A DNA stretch of 64,000 nt from Candidatus Saganbacteria bacterium (GTDB lineage Bacteria; Margulisbacteria; WOR-1; XYC2-FULL-46-14; XYC2-FULL-37-10), in NCBI GenBank assembly GCA_016223245.1, contig JACRPL010000003.1:1-64000 (forward strand), written 5' to 3'. A model generated the notes under the pieces. The model saw only the letters and a list, made by a program, of their open reading frames with translations. It did no database searches and was not told the origin of the DNA. Shown here piece by piece: positions 44,940 through 54,215 of the stretch. The translations under genes were made by a program, and so were the position numbers. Every line of letters begins with the position of its first letter. The first letter of the stretch is position 1.

Positions 44940-46764
44940 CAGACTTTGCAAGATTTCGAGGCTGATCTACGTGACAGCCTCTTTTAACAGCTATATAATA
45001 AGCTAGAAGCTGAAGAGGGATTACGGCAAGTATTGGCGATAAGGCTTCCGTAATTGTTGGAATTGAAATGATATCATCCGCTTTTTCCGTGATCAAATCG
45101 TCGCCATCGGCCGCGACAGCTATAACCATCCCGCCTCTGGCTTTTACTTCTTCGACATTTCCCAAAATCTTGTCGTATCTCCTGCCTGATAGCGCTAAAA
45201 CAATCACCGGCATGTGCTTGTCGATCAAAGCTATTGGCCCGTGCTTCATTTCGGCGGCCGGATAGCCTTCCGCATGTATATATGATATTTCTTTAAGCTT
45301 GAGAGCTCCTTCAAGCGCTATAGGGAATCCTTTTCCCCGTCCCAAAAATAATGCATTGTTCGCTTTATAATATTTTCCCGCGATCTTTTCTATATCTTTT
45401 TCGCGAAGCAAAACTCTTTCTAATTTATCGGGGACTTCCATAAGGTCAGATATCATTTTTTGGACTTCGGATAATGGGATCGATCCTCGCTTTTTAGCAA
45501 GAAACAACGCGAACAGGTAAATTACGGTCAATTGAGTTGTGAAAGCTTTTGTTGACGCGACGCCTATTTCAGGGCCCGCATAAGTGTAAATAACGCCATG
45601 CGATTCGCGCGCGACACTAGACCCAACCACATTACAGATGCTTATTACTTTTGCCCCCTGGGCTTTTGCTTCCCAAATTGCGCCAAGAGTATCGGCTGTT
45701 TCGCCGGATTGTGATATTGCGATAACTAAAGTATTTTCGTCTACTATCGGGTGGCGATATCTGAACTCGGCGGCGTATTCGACCTCCGACGGTATCCTTA
45801 AAAGCTGTTCCACCAAATATTCGCCAATAAGACCCGCGTGCCACGACGTTCCGCAAGCTGTAAATACTATCCTGTTAACTTTCTTAGCTTCTTCCTCGGT
45901 GAAATTTAATTCGTCGAAGTGGATGAAAGAAGACTCGATCTTGACCCTGCCCGATATCGTATCGCGGATGGCCTTTGGCTGTTCGTGTATCTCTTTTAGC
46001 ATGAAATGCGCGTAACCGCCTTTTTCAGCGGATTCGGGATCCCAAGAGATAAGGGCCACTTCTTTTTCTATCTTATCGCCTGTTAACGATTGGACTTTTA
46101 TGTCGTAGTGGGTGAGTGTCGCGACTTCGAAATCATTCATATATATTATTTGGCTTGTATATTTCAATAGCGCGGGAATATCTGACGAAACGAAATATTC
46201 ACCTTCAAGAACGCCTATTACAAGCGGGCTTCCGTGGCGAGCTGTCACTATTTTATTTGGTTCTTTCTGGCAGACGACTGCTAAAGCGTATGAACCTTCG
46301 ATCTCATTTAGCGAGGCTTTGACCGCGTCTTCAAGAGAGGCGCCGCGAGCTTTAAGATGCTTTTCGATAAGGTGTGCTACAACTTCCGTATCAGTTGTCG
46401 ATAAAAAACGATGGCCTTCTTCACTAAGCTTTCGCCTCAACTGGAGATAATTTTCTATTATGCCGTTGTGTACGACGGCGATCTCATTGTGGCAATCGGT
46501 ATGCGGATGGCTGTTCTCGTCGGATGGCCTGCCATGCGTCGCCCATCTTGTGTGTCCGATGCCGATATTTCCGGAAATCGGGCGTTTAACCAATTCTTTT
46601 TCAAGATCGACAATTTTGCCTAAGGATTTTGTAACGAAAAGACGCCCTTCGTCAATTGTAGCGACCCCTGCCGAATCGTATCCCCTGTACTCGAGCTTCT
46701 TTAAGCCTTCGAGCAAGAAGGGTAGGGACTCTTTTGTTCCGATATATCCGAAAATTCCGCACAT
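44926..46764 (-). CDS. glmS: Glutamine-fructose-6-phosphate aminotransferase (isomerising)
   Basis: 612 aa; makes glucosamine-6-phosphate for peptidoglycan and LPS. The N-terminal amidotransferase domain begins MCGIFGYIG with Cys2 the nucleophile, followed by GIGHTRWATHGRPSDENSHPH. Two SIS domains follow (TACGTSWHAGLIGEYL, SQSGETADTLGAIWEAK, GRGKGFPIALEGALKLKEISYIHAEGYPAAEMKHGP), ending LAKSVTVE. AGGTAAG precedes the start. It is 14 nt after the sugar-binding protein gene, so likely co-transcribed. I see no glmS ribozyme upstream. Confidence 0.97.
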   Translation of the reverse strand: MCGIFGYIGTKESLPFLLEGLKKLEYRGYDSAGVATIDEGRLFVTKSLGKIVDLEKELVKRPISGNIGIGHTRWATHGRPSDENSHPHTDCHNEIAVVHNGIIENYLQLRRKLSEEGHRFLSTTDTEVVAHLIEKHLKARGASLEDAVKASLNEIEGSYALAVVCQKEPNKIVTARHGSPLVIGVLEGEYFVSSDIPALLKYTSQIIYMNDFEVATLTHYDIKVQSLTGDKIEKEVALISWDPESAEKGGYAHFMLKEIHEQPKAIRDTISGRVKIESSFIHFDELNFTEEEAKKVNRIVFTACGTSWHAGLIGEYLVEQLLRIPSEVEYAAEFRYRHPIVDENTLVIAISQSGETADTLGAIWEAKAQGAKVISICNVVGSSVARESHGVIYTYAGPEIGVASTKAFTTQLTVIYLFALFLAKKRGSIPLSEVQKMISDLMEVPDKLERVLLREKDIEKIAGKYYKANNALFLGRGKGFPIALEGALKLKEISYIHAEGYPAAEMKHGPIALIDKHMPVIVLALSGRRYDKILGNVEEVKARGGMVIAVAADGDDLITEKADDIISIPTITEALSPILAVIPLQLLAYYIAVKRGCHVDQPRNLAKSVTVE

Positions 46765-46778
46765 ATTAACTTACCTGA

Positions 46779-48119
46779 TTATTTTCCTTGCGAAAGGATC
46801 GCTTCCATTTCGCGTTTTGCAAGTTCAAGCTGATTTTGTATCTCGGCTCGATCGATCTCTGCCTTTGATCCAGTTACATAATCCCAAAGAATGCCAAATC
46901 TCCTGGTCAATATAGGCTCAAGCATTCCCCAAGCTGTGATGCAAGGATAGGCTTTTCCATATATTATGGCATCTTTAAATATTTTTCTTGCAGGATCTAC
47001 GGAGAAATAAGGGTCATCGAATACTTTTTTATAAGCCGGCAGGAATCCGCAGGCTTTTGTATAGGCCAGCTGGGCTTTAGGATCGATCGTTAAATATTTC
47101 AAAACTTTGAATGCGGCGTCTTTGTTCTTGGATGCATTGAATATTGCAAGGTTGCTTCCTCCAACAAAAGTATATCTTCCTTTAGGTCCCTTAGGATAAG
47201 GAACGACAGCAAAATTTCTGGCGGTTATCGAATCGGACGCTCCGCCTTGCGCAGGAGGAGTTGTCAGGGTCCTTACTTCATATGGGCCGTCAAAATACAT
47301 TGCAACTGATCCGTTATTGAAGTTCGAGCTTACTTGAGCGGTGTTTAATTCCAAATATTCTGGCGGTACTAGTCCTTGTTTTGCCAAGTTCACGTAGAAC
47401 AATATTGCATCAACCGCTTCTTTGTCGTTTAACAGAGACGTTTTCATGTCGGGAGCCAGGAAATCTCCGCCTGAAGCCCAGATCCAAGGGGCAAGATTGT
47501 GAACAACGTTCCAGTCATTCTTACCGGACATTCCTAACGGCAAAATTTCCAATCCTTCTATTGTAAGCTTCGCTTCTTTTATTTTCTTAAGAGAGCTTTC
47601 AAACGATTGCCAGGTATCAATATCTTTTGCGGTTAATCCTAACTTTTTGAAAACGTCGGTTCTGTAAAATAGAGCGCGTGCGTCAACGATCCAGGGAACA
47701 GCTGTCACTTGTCCGGAGCCTACGATACCGCTTGTTTTCCATGCAGCAGGAACAAAAGCTTTTTCTCCGCCAAGTTCTGCGGCTTTGTCTTTCATGTCCC
47801 AAAGCGCGCCCATGCCGGATATTGATCCGACCCAAGTAGAGCCTAGCTGTACGATATCCGGGACATCATTTGATGTAGCGGCGGTTGTGATCTTGGTCCA
47901 CGCGGCTCCCCAGTCAAGTACAGTAACTTTGATCTTTATATTCGGGTTTACATCTTCGAAATCTTTCAAAACCTCTTCCATATCTTTTTGGGGCTCAAGG
48001 GAGTTTGGCATCATCCACAATTTTAAAGTGACAGGGCCGCCTTCTTTTTTCGATGGGGCGCAGGAAATAAGGGACATCGACAACAAAACGAGGCAGAACA
48101 CGGCAATAAACTTTCTCAC
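46779..48119 (-). CDS. ABC transporter sugar-binding lipoprotein (family 1)
   Basis: 446 aa. A lipoprotein signal peptide (MRKFIAVFCLVLLSMSLISC, lipobox LISC near residue 20) precedes a solute-binding fold: VTLKLWMMPNSLEPQKDMEEVL, DVPDIVQLGSTWV, VPWIVDARALFYRTDVFKKLG, VGGSNLAIFNASKN. Family 1 binding proteins carry oligosaccharides or polyols. The GTG start at 48119 follows AAGGAG; a longer frame extends into ispH's upstream region and lacks a signal peptide. No permease or ATPase genes adjoin. Confidence 0.9.
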   Translation of the reverse strand: MRKFIAVFCLVLLSMSLISCAPSKKEGGPVTLKLWMMPNSLEPQKDMEEVLKDFEDVNPNIKIKVTVLDWGAAWTKITTAATSNDVPDIVQLGSTWVGSISGMGALWDMKDKAAELGGEKAFVPAAWKTSGIVGSGQVTAVPWIVDARALFYRTDVFKKLGLTAKDIDTWQSFESSLKKIKEAKLTIEGLEILPLGMSGKNDWNVVHNLAPWIWASGGDFLAPDMKTSLLNDKEAVDAILFYVNLAKQGLVPPEYLELNTAQVSSNFNNGSVAMYFDGPYEVRTLTTPPAQGGASDSITARNFAVVPYPKGPKGRYTFVGGSNLAIFNASKNKDAAFKVLKYLTIDPKAQLAYTKACGFLPAYKKVFDDPYFSVDPARKIFKDAIIYGKAYPCITAWGMLEPILTRRFGILWDYVTGSKAEIDRAEIQNQLELAKREMEAILSQGK

Positions 48120-48187
48120 GTCTTTTTCTCCTTTTATTTTGATTACTCTATAGCAATTATACCATTTTTTTGAGAAAATATTAATAT

Positions 48188-49036
48188 ATGGAGATATTAA
48201 TTGCCGAGCACGCGGGATTTTGCGAAGGGGTTGAAAGAGCGTATCAAATAGCGCTAGAGCAAACGATCGCAAAAAAGCCTGTATATATGTTAGGGAATCT
48301 TGTCCATAACACTCAAGTTGTCGAAAAATTAAAGAATCTTGGAGTAAAAACCGTAAACAATTTGTCTGAAGTACCTCTTGAGCCAAAAGGCATATTAATT
48401 ATTTCAGCTCACGGAGTAACCCCTAAAACTTATGAAGACGCCAAGGCTTTGGGGTATGAGCTTATCGATACGACATGCCCATGGGTCAAAAACGCGCAAC
48501 GATTGGCAAAAAATTTATCAGAAAAGGGGCTAACAATCGTCATAATCGGCGACAAAGAACATCCCGAGGTCCGCGGGATACTGGGTTGGGCGAATAATAA
48601 GGCATTTGTCGTCCAATCGCCAACAGATCTTAACCAAATTCCTGATAGCGTTTTAATAAATGGGGTGGGTGTCGTTGCCCAGACTACGCAATCGGAAGCA
48701 AATTTTGATTCAGTCGTTTCAAGTCTTAAAGTTAGGACAAAAAACGTCATCGCACACAAGACTATTTGCGGAGCGACAAGCAAAAGGCAGGGTGCGGCGG
48801 TTGAGCTCGCGAAGAAAGTCGATCTAATGCTCGTTATTGGCGATACAAAGAGCGCGAACACCAAGAGGTTGACCGAGTTGTGCAAAAAAACCGGGACTGA
48901 AACCTTTCAAATACAGACAGCGAAAGAATTGGACAAGAATTGGTTCAAGAATAAAGAAAAATTAGGAATTACAGCTGGCGCTTCAACTCCAGAGTGGGTT
49001 ATGGACGAAGTTATAAATCTTCTTCAGGCTCAATGA
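48188..49036 (+). CDS. ispH: 4-hydroxy-3-methylbut-2-enyl diphosphate reductase
   Basis: 282-aa [4Fe-4S] enzyme, last step of the MEP isoprenoid pathway. Cluster cysteines are in HAGFCEGVERA, DTTCPWV and TICGATSKRQ. NTQVVEKL, SAHGVTP and VAQTTQSEANF supply substrate His, Glu and Thr contacts, and the end has ITAGASTPEWV. It starts at 48188, with an A/T-rich region and no Shine-Dalgarno. The 3' end overlaps the convergent NSS small-subunit gene by 26 nt. Confidence 0.96.
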   Translation: MEILIAEHAGFCEGVERAYQIALEQTIAKKPVYMLGNLVHNTQVVEKLKNLGVKTVNNLSEVPLEPKGILIISAHGVTPKTYEDAKALGYELIDTTCPWVKNAQRLAKNLSEKGLTIVIIGDKEHPEVRGILGWANNKAFVVQSPTDLNQIPDSVLINGVGVVAQTTQSEANFDSVVSSLKVRTKNVIAHKTICGATSKRQGAAVELAKKVDLMLVIGDTKSANTKRLTELCKKTGTETFQIQTAKELDKNWFKNKEKLGITAGASTPEWVMDEVINLLQAQ

Positions 49037-49118
49037 GCACTCTATAAAAGCAATAGGTCGTCAACACGATTATGAAAATCCAGGATATCGACATAAATAG
49101 CCAGCCATAAATGTTCAT
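49011..49118 (-). CDS. MetS-like small subunit of the NSS transporter
   Basis: 35 aa: MNIYGWLFMSISWIFIIVLT continuing TYCFYRVLIEPEEDL, a single membrane helix with an acidic tail. It overlaps the NSS transporter stop (ATGA). This matches the tiny MetS-type subunits that accompany NSS transporters such as MetP of Corynebacterium and are needed for activity. Recognition rests on size, topology and coupling. It runs 26 nt into ispH on the other strand. Confidence 0.7.
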   Translation of the reverse strand: MNIYGWLFMSISWIFIIVLTTYCFYRVLIEPEEDL

Positions 49119-50668
49119 TCGATCTCTCCCAAAGCTTTTTTCCTGTGCCAAGCGATGTGCACAAGAAATGCTATCGACAGGAACAACAATATCAATCCGA
49201 TCCTTGTTGTCAATACGTATGGCTTTTGCGCATCGGGAACATTGTGCATCATAATTGTCGGTATGCCTTCCTGAATTATCCAAAACCATAAAATTGAAAA
49301 AAGAAATAGGGGGGTCACATATTTTATTATTGGCTTGTAAAATCCGGGGATCCGCATTTCGGCGCCATGATGCATTTCATCCCAAGCTTTTTCGATACCG
49401 AATATCCAGACAAATATCACTGTCTCAATCGTTCCGAAAAGCACTAGGCAGAAAGTCCCGGCCCAGAAATCAAGCTCGTCCACTACTCCATATCCCAGAA
49501 AGAAAATAGGCAGCTGGCATAGCAAAAATAAAATTATCCCAAGCCTGGAAACTACTTTTTTTCTGTCCAAATTGAATTCGTCGGAAATAAATGCAATTGC
49601 TGGTTCCGCAAGCGATACAGATGACGTGATGCCCGCTAAAAATAATAGGAGGAACCAGAGAACCGCGAATATCGCCCCGAATTGGATCTGCGCGAAAATA
49701 AGCGGGATAGATACAAAACCAAGATTAAAAGCCCCGCTTTTTGCGGCTTCCATCGCCCCGACCTGGCCAAAAAATGCGAATGCTGCAGGGATCGCGATTG
49801 ATCCGCCGAGTACAACTTCTGCAAGCTCGTTTGTGGCCGAAGCTGAAAGCCCGGATAAAACTATATCATCCCCGCGTTTCAAATAACTCGCATAGGTCAA
49901 TATTGCGCCGATACCGACACTTAACGTGAAGAATATTTGCCCCGCGGCCGCCATCCAAACTTTTGCGCTCGATAATATCGAGAAATCAGGATTCCATAAA
50001 AATCCCAATCCGTTCACGATGCTCCAATCGGGGTGCAGGGGATTTGGCACCCCAAGGGTTAAAACCCTCACCGCAACGATCGCTCCAAAAATAAAAAGTA
50101 TCGGCATAGCTATCTTGCAGAGGAGTTCGATCCCGCCCTCAATGCCTTTATATAGAAAGTAAAAATTTAATATGAAAGTTATCATGAAAAATATATATGC
50201 GGTTGTGATATTGCTGCCTGGAGCCAAGCCTTGATATGCCGAAAGGAAACCTTTCATCCCTTCAGGAGTTGCGATCGCAAAAAGCTTCCCTGTTATCGCA
50301 AAGAACGCATAGCCCAAAAGCCAAGATTCTATATATGTATAGTAAATAAATATCACGATCGGGCCAAAGACGCCGATTACTCCTAAGTATTTGACGATCC
50401 TGTTCTTCCAAAGGCGGTTGAGCGCAAATGGGGCGCTTCCGTGACCGAAAAGTCCCCCATGCCGCCCAATTGCCCACTCGATCCACATAAGGGGTATTCC
50501 AAGAAGAAGAAAAGAGATGAAATACGGGATCATGAAAGCGCCGCCGCCGTTCTGTACTGCCTGGACCGGAAATCTTAAGAAATTTCCAAGACCCACAGCC
50601 GATCCCGCGACAGCAAGTATGATCCCAAGTTTTGTTCCCCATTTTTGGCGTTTTTTCTCTGCCAGCAT
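49115..50668 (-). CDS. Neurotransmitter:sodium symporter (NSS/SNF) family transporter
   Basis: 517 aa, about 12 membrane helices of the LeuT fold. TM1 reads AVAGSAVGLGNFLRFPVQAVQNGGGAF with the Na+ and amino-acid-binding unwound Gly-Leu-Gly. The N-terminal RQKWGTKLG and the later FFTLSVGIGAILTYASYL are typical of bacterial NSS. It probably imports an amino acid with sodium; the substrate cannot be read off. It forms a coupled pair with the 35-aa subunit. The spacer to the divergent glycosidase gene is 37 nt. Confidence 0.93.
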   Translation of the reverse strand: MLAEKKRQKWGTKLGIILAVAGSAVGLGNFLRFPVQAVQNGGGAFMIPYFISFLLLGIPLMWIEWAIGRHGGLFGHGSAPFALNRLWKNRIVKYLGVIGVFGPIVIFIYYTYIESWLLGYAFFAITGKLFAIATPEGMKGFLSAYQGLAPGSNITTAYIFFMITFILNFYFLYKGIEGGIELLCKIAMPILFIFGAIVAVRVLTLGVPNPLHPDWSIVNGLGFLWNPDFSILSSAKVWMAAAGQIFFTLSVGIGAILTYASYLKRGDDIVLSGLSASATNELAEVVLGGSIAIPAAFAFFGQVGAMEAAKSGAFNLGFVSIPLIFAQIQFGAIFAVLWFLLLFLAGITSSVSLAEPAIAFISDEFNLDRKKVVSRLGIILFLLCQLPIFFLGYGVVDELDFWAGTFCLVLFGTIETVIFVWIFGIEKAWDEMHHGAEMRIPGFYKPIIKYVTPLFLFSILWFWIIQEGIPTIMMHNVPDAQKPYVLTTRIGLILLFLSIAFLVHIAWHRKKALGEIE

Positions 50669-50689
50669 ATTTAAAATTGTACCATATGT

Positions 50690-50695
50690 TATAAT
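50690..50695 (+). promoter_or_regulatory. -10 box of the phosphodiester glycosidase gene
   Basis: TATAAT, 10 nt before the ATG at 50706, in a very short divergent spacer. No Shine-Dalgarno and no clear -35. Confidence 0.4.
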
Positions 50696-50705
50696 AAATT
50701 ATAAG

Positions 50706-52208
50706 ATGAAATCCTATAATTTAGCATTATTTTTGGTTTTGACCCTTATATTTTGCGGCCTAAGTTCAGTTCCCGTATCAGCATTTCAAGCTACGGCAAC
50801 ACTTGAAGAAGTAAGGGTCGGAATGTATCCCAACCTGATAAGAGTGGTGCTCGATATCGATGGCCCGGCAACTTTCAACTATATAACCTCCGAGAGCGAA
50901 TTGAATATCAATTTATTGAATGTCGATAGGGGACAAAGTGTAGGCGATCTGCTTTCCGTCAATGATTGGGTCGTACAAAATATAGAAACAAAAAGCAGCA
51001 CAGACGGGGTTTCGGTCAAAATACCTCTTTCATATCCTGTGGCGTACAAAGTATACCCATTAGCATCTCCTTCGAGGATAGTTGTTGATTTTGACCGGAC
51101 CTTTACCCAAATAAAGAAAGCGGCAACAATATCTAACGGCGTGGACTATTTTTATGTTATTAAAGGTGATGGCGATGATTATGTCACGGCGCAGTTATTG
51201 GATGTTGATCCCGCGAAGGCGGATATTTTTCCGGCGCTTGGGCGGCCATCAAAATCTTTCCTATCTTCAGTCGCAAGCTTTCTAACCCCTTGGGCCAAAG
51301 AAAAAAAGCCCGGATTCTATAAATCCCGCGTTTCGGATATTGTAAAGGAATATAACGCCCTTGCAGGAGTTAACGGGACATATTTTGACATTAAAACATC
51401 CAATCCCCTTGGCATCTTAATGATCGACGGCCGGCTTGTTTCATATCCGATCTCCGACAGGACAGCGCTAGTCGTAACTAAGGACAAAAAACATTATGTA
51501 GACAACATAATGCTGGATTCATATTTTGAGATCAACGGCGTTAAGTATACGATAACCGGGGTCAACGAGCCTCGGGCGTCACAATCGGACATAATACTTT
51601 ATACGCCTGATTATGGCGAGCTCACAAAAACAAACGCTTCAGGCATAGACCTCGTTGTAGAAGACGGCAAGATCAAGTCTACAAGAAGCGGAAATACTTG
51701 GATCCCTGAAAACGGGTTTGTGCTTTCGGCTGGAGCTTTGTATGCGGAAAACCTGGCAGGGACCGTGCAGATAGGTGATCAAACAAAGATCGTCATTAAT
51801 GTTATCCCTTATTCCACAAGCATTCACGGTGAACTGCTACATTTGGTCGGGGGAGGTCCGAGGCTCCTCAAGTCCGGGAGGATATACATCTCGAAGTATG
51901 AAGAAAAATTCAGGCGCGACATATCGCGCGGCCGTGCGGCAAGGACCGCAATTGGCATAACCGATAAGGGCCATTTGATGTTTGTTACCGTGGACGGCCG
52001 CGCGCGAGGCAAGAAAAAGAAGAACGGATCGAGAAGCCTTGGAATGAGCTTGACCGAGCTTGCGTATTTTATGCAGTCGCTTGGAGTGCAAGACGCCCTC
52101 AATCTTGACGGCGGCGGATCGACCACGATGTCTATTTACGGCAATGTCATGAACCATCCGGTCGACGGCGCGCAGAGAAGTGTATCGAACGCGATATTGA
52201 TCAAGTGA
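50706..52208 (+). CDS. Secreted AMIN-domain + phosphodiester glycosidase (NAGPA/DUF2233) protein
   Basis: 500 aa. Signal peptide (about 1-26, ALFLVLTLIFCGLSSVPVSA). Residues about 28-130 form an AMIN-like peptidoglycan-targeting domain (LEEVRVGMYPNLIRVVLDIDG, SPSRIVVDFDRTF). The catalytic NAGPA domain follows: GVNGTYFDIKTSNPLGILMIDGRLVS, VGGGPRLLKSG, RAARTAIGITDKGHLMFVTVDGR, SLTELAYFMQSLGVQDALNLDGGGSTTM. Such enzymes cut phosphodiester-linked sugars in cell-wall or exopolymers. The start at 50706 is fixed by the signal peptide. Confidence 0.9.
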   Translation: MKSYNLALFLVLTLIFCGLSSVPVSAFQATATLEEVRVGMYPNLIRVVLDIDGPATFNYITSESELNINLLNVDRGQSVGDLLSVNDWVVQNIETKSSTDGVSVKIPLSYPVAYKVYPLASPSRIVVDFDRTFTQIKKAATISNGVDYFYVIKGDGDDYVTAQLLDVDPAKADIFPALGRPSKSFLSSVASFLTPWAKEKKPGFYKSRVSDIVKEYNALAGVNGTYFDIKTSNPLGILMIDGRLVSYPISDRTALVVTKDKKHYVDNIMLDSYFEINGVKYTITGVNEPRASQSDIILYTPDYGELTKTNASGIDLVVEDGKIKSTRSGNTWIPENGFVLSAGALYAENLAGTVQIGDQTKIVINVIPYSTSIHGELLHLVGGGPRLLKSGRIYISKYEEKFRRDISRGRAARTAIGITDKGHLMFVTVDGRARGKKKKNGSRSLGMSLTELAYFMQSLGVQDALNLDGGGSTTMSIYGNVMNHPVDGAQRSVSNAILIK

Positions 52209-52209
52209 T

Positions 52210-52659
52210 TTATTTTGCCACTTCTTTTACAACCTTAATAAATTCACTTGCGTCTTTGAATTTCTTGTAGACTGACGCGAATCGCACATAAGCGATCTGG
52301 TTCAAATTTTGGAGCTTCTTTAGCGTGATATCCCCGATCTGCGAGCTTTTGACTTCCCGGCTTTCTTGGTGCTGGAGCGCCTCTTCCACTTCTTTTATCA
52401 TTTTTTCGATCTTATCCATTGGTATCGGCAGCTTATGGCAAGCGCGAAGCACTCCCGACAGAAGTTTACCGCGGCTGTACTTTTCCCTCTGGCCGTCCCG
52501 TTTTACAACCCACGGCAATTTTTCCTCGATCCTTTCTGATGATGTAAACCGCCGTTTGCACGAAAGGCATTGCCTTCTTCTCCGGACGGAGTCGCCGTTG
52601 TTTACTATTCTTGATTCAAGCACTTTATCGTTATCTTTACTGCAGAACGGGCAACGCAT
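52210..52659 (-). CDS. nrdR: Transcriptional repressor NrdR
   Basis: 149 aa. A zinc ribbon (MRCPFCSKDNDKVLESR, RRRRQCLSCKRRFTSSER) is followed by an ATP-cone (KRDGQREKYSRGKLLSGVLRAC). It senses dATP/ATP and represses ribonucleotide reductase genes. Its start overlaps the fmt stop by 1 nt (TAATG); last gene of the def-fmt-nrdR unit. No nrd gene or NrdR box is visible in the window. Confidence 0.97.
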   Translation of the reverse strand: MRCPFCSKDNDKVLESRIVNNGDSVRRRRQCLSCKRRFTSSERIEEKLPWVVKRDGQREKYSRGKLLSGVLRACHKLPIPMDKIEKMIKEVEEALQHQESREVKSSQIGDITLKKLQNLNQIAYVRFASVYKKFKDASEFIKVVKEVAK

Positions 52660-53600
52660 TAAACGCTTCCTCCGGCGGGAAGAATATTTGTTAAAATTGA
52701 ATTGTGGCCGTTAACGAAATCCAACGCGCTTAAAACTTTTCCGCCTTCGTATTGGACTGTTTCAAGTTGAAGCGCGCCAGAACCGCAAGCAATTACAATA
52801 TTCCCACCAACTAGCATTACATATCCGGGCTCAAACTTTTTCTCAAGCGGTACAGGGTTTGCTTTTAGGATCCTTAATGATTTTCCCATAAAGTAAGTGT
52901 GCGTGCAAGGCCAGGGGACAAGCGCTCTAACTTGATTGTTGATCTCTGTTGCAGATCTCCTAAAATCGATCTCTCCTGTTTCTTTTGTGATAAGTTGCGC
53001 GTATGTCGCATCGGCGTGTTTTTGCGGGGTTCTTTTTGATGTGTTGTTTTTAATTTGTGAAATAGCTTTCAATAGAGTTTGCGACCCGATATTAAAAAGC
53101 TTTTCTTTAAGAGTTTCAGAATTATCTTGTGGATCTATTTGGGCTTCATCTTGCAGTAGAATGTCTCCAGTGTCTAATGTTTCATCAAGATGCATGATAG
53201 TTACGCCTGTTTTTATTTCGCCTTTGAGCATTGCCCATTGGATAGGCGCCGCGCCGCGGTATTTTGGCAAAAGCGATGCGTGGACATTTATTGCCCCGTA
53301 TTTTGGGAGATCAATTATTGCTTTTGGAAGAATTCTCCCGTATGCAACGACTACAATTAATTCCGGGGCAAAGGATTTTATTTTATCGAAAAATATTTGA
53401 TCTTTTACTGTTTCCGGTGTTTCTGTTGGGATTTTATATTTTTCAGCTAAAAGTTTAACAGGCGAGGGGGATGAATGGAGGCCTCGTCCTTTTTTGCGGT
53501 CAGGCTGGGAAACTACGCAAACTACTTGTTCCTGCGCATCGATCAATGCTTGTAAGCATTTAGCTGCCGGGTCGGGAGTTCCCATAAATATTATGCGCAT
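52659..53600 (-). CDS. fmt: Methionyl-tRNA formyltransferase
   Basis: 313 aa: formylates initiator Met-tRNA. Seen: MRIIFMGTPDPAAKCLQALI, GRILPKAIIDLPKYGAINVHASLLPKYRGAAPIQWAMLKG (the HxSLLPKYRGAAP motif), TGVTIMHLDETLDTGDILLQ, and the C-terminal tRNA-binding domain. Start at 53600; an upstream in-frame codon lies in a dispersed repeat. It is downstream of def as in the usual order, but separated from it by 109 bp of repeats. Confidence 0.96.
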   Translation of the reverse strand: MRIIFMGTPDPAAKCLQALIDAQEQVVCVVSQPDRKKGRGLHSSPSPVKLLAEKYKIPTETPETVKDQIFFDKIKSFAPELIVVVAYGRILPKAIIDLPKYGAINVHASLLPKYRGAAPIQWAMLKGEIKTGVTIMHLDETLDTGDILLQDEAQIDPQDNSETLKEKLFNIGSQTLLKAISQIKNNTSKRTPQKHADATYAQLITKETGEIDFRRSATEINNQVRALVPWPCTHTYFMGKSLRILKANPVPLEKKFEPGYVMLVGGNIVIACGSGALQLETVQYEGGKVLSALDFVNGHNSILTNILPAGGSV

Positions 53601-53604
53601 TGAA

Positions 53605-53705
53605 AAAAATCCCAATGACCAATGACCAATGACCAACGTGGTATGCCTTCGGCATTATTTATATAATAAATACATTGTTGGGATTTGGTAATTGGGATTT
53701 GGTCA
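53605..53705. repeat. Dispersed repeats between def and fmt
   Basis: Three tandem units of CCAATGA (53607-53632), a TGCCTTCGGCA hairpin, then GGGATTTGGTAATTGGGATTTGG as a direct repeat. The same words recur in 10611-10690, 39718-39797 and 28035-28075. Confidence 0.65.
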
Positions 53706-53709
53706 TTAA

Positions 53710-54210
53710 TCATAGGAGTTCCTTCTTCTTTTCTTCCTCGCGTTTAGAGACTTCTTTGATGAGTGATTTGTCTTTTACACGATCGATAAAGACCACGCCG
53801 TTCAAGTGGTCGATCTCGTGTTGAAGAACGGTTGCAAGAAATCCGCTTGCTTCAATAATCATATGTTTCCCGTTCTTGTCCATTCCCTCAACCGTTACCT
53901 GCGATGGCCGCTCGACTGGGCCCACAATTCCCGGAAGACAAAGGCAGCCTTCTTCAAAAGTTTGGAATTCTTTGTTTTTTTGTTTTATTTTAGGATTTAT
54001 AACTGTAAATGCCCCTTCGCCGATATCGATAACAAACAATTGGATGTTTTCGCCAACTTGAGGCGCCGCAAGCCCGACTCCCGGCGCTTTGTGTATGGTT
54101 TCTATCATATTATTGATCAGCTTTCGAATGCGGGAATCAACTTTATTGATCGCTTTGCACTTTTTGCGAAGCATCGGGTTCGGGTATCTTATAATGTTTA
54201 AGATGCTCAC
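53710..54210 (-). CDS. def: Peptide deformylase
   Basis: 166-aa metalloprotease that removes the N-formyl group from nascent proteins. Motif 1 GVGLAAPQVG, motif 2 EGCLCLPG (Cys ligand), motif 3 LQHEIDHLNG (two His ligands and Glu). The GTG start at 54210 yields MSILNIIRYPNPMLR. It lies 5 nt after the HepT gene, so the toxin module is wedged directly upstream. Confidence 0.96.
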   Translation of the reverse strand: MSILNIIRYPNPMLRKKCKAINKVDSRIRKLINNMIETIHKAPGVGLAAPQVGENIQLFVIDIGEGAFTVINPKIKQKNKEFQTFEEGCLCLPGIVGPVERPSQVTVEGMDKNGKHMIIEASGFLATVLQHEIDHLNGVVFIDRVKDKSLIKEVSKREEEKKKELL

Positions 54211-54215
54211 TAAAA

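Noticed and set aside
46765-46778. glmS ribozyme
   Set aside because: Only 14 nt separate glmS from the upstream gene; there is no room for the ribozyme.
48120-48386. Longer start for the sugar-binding protein at 48386
   Set aside because: It would run into ispH and remove the N-terminal position of the lipoprotein signal; GTG at 48119 has AAGGAG and a perfect lipobox.
53605-53705. CRISPR-like tandem repeats
   Set aside because: Short units without spacers; the words match dispersed A/T-rich repeats elsewhere in the window.
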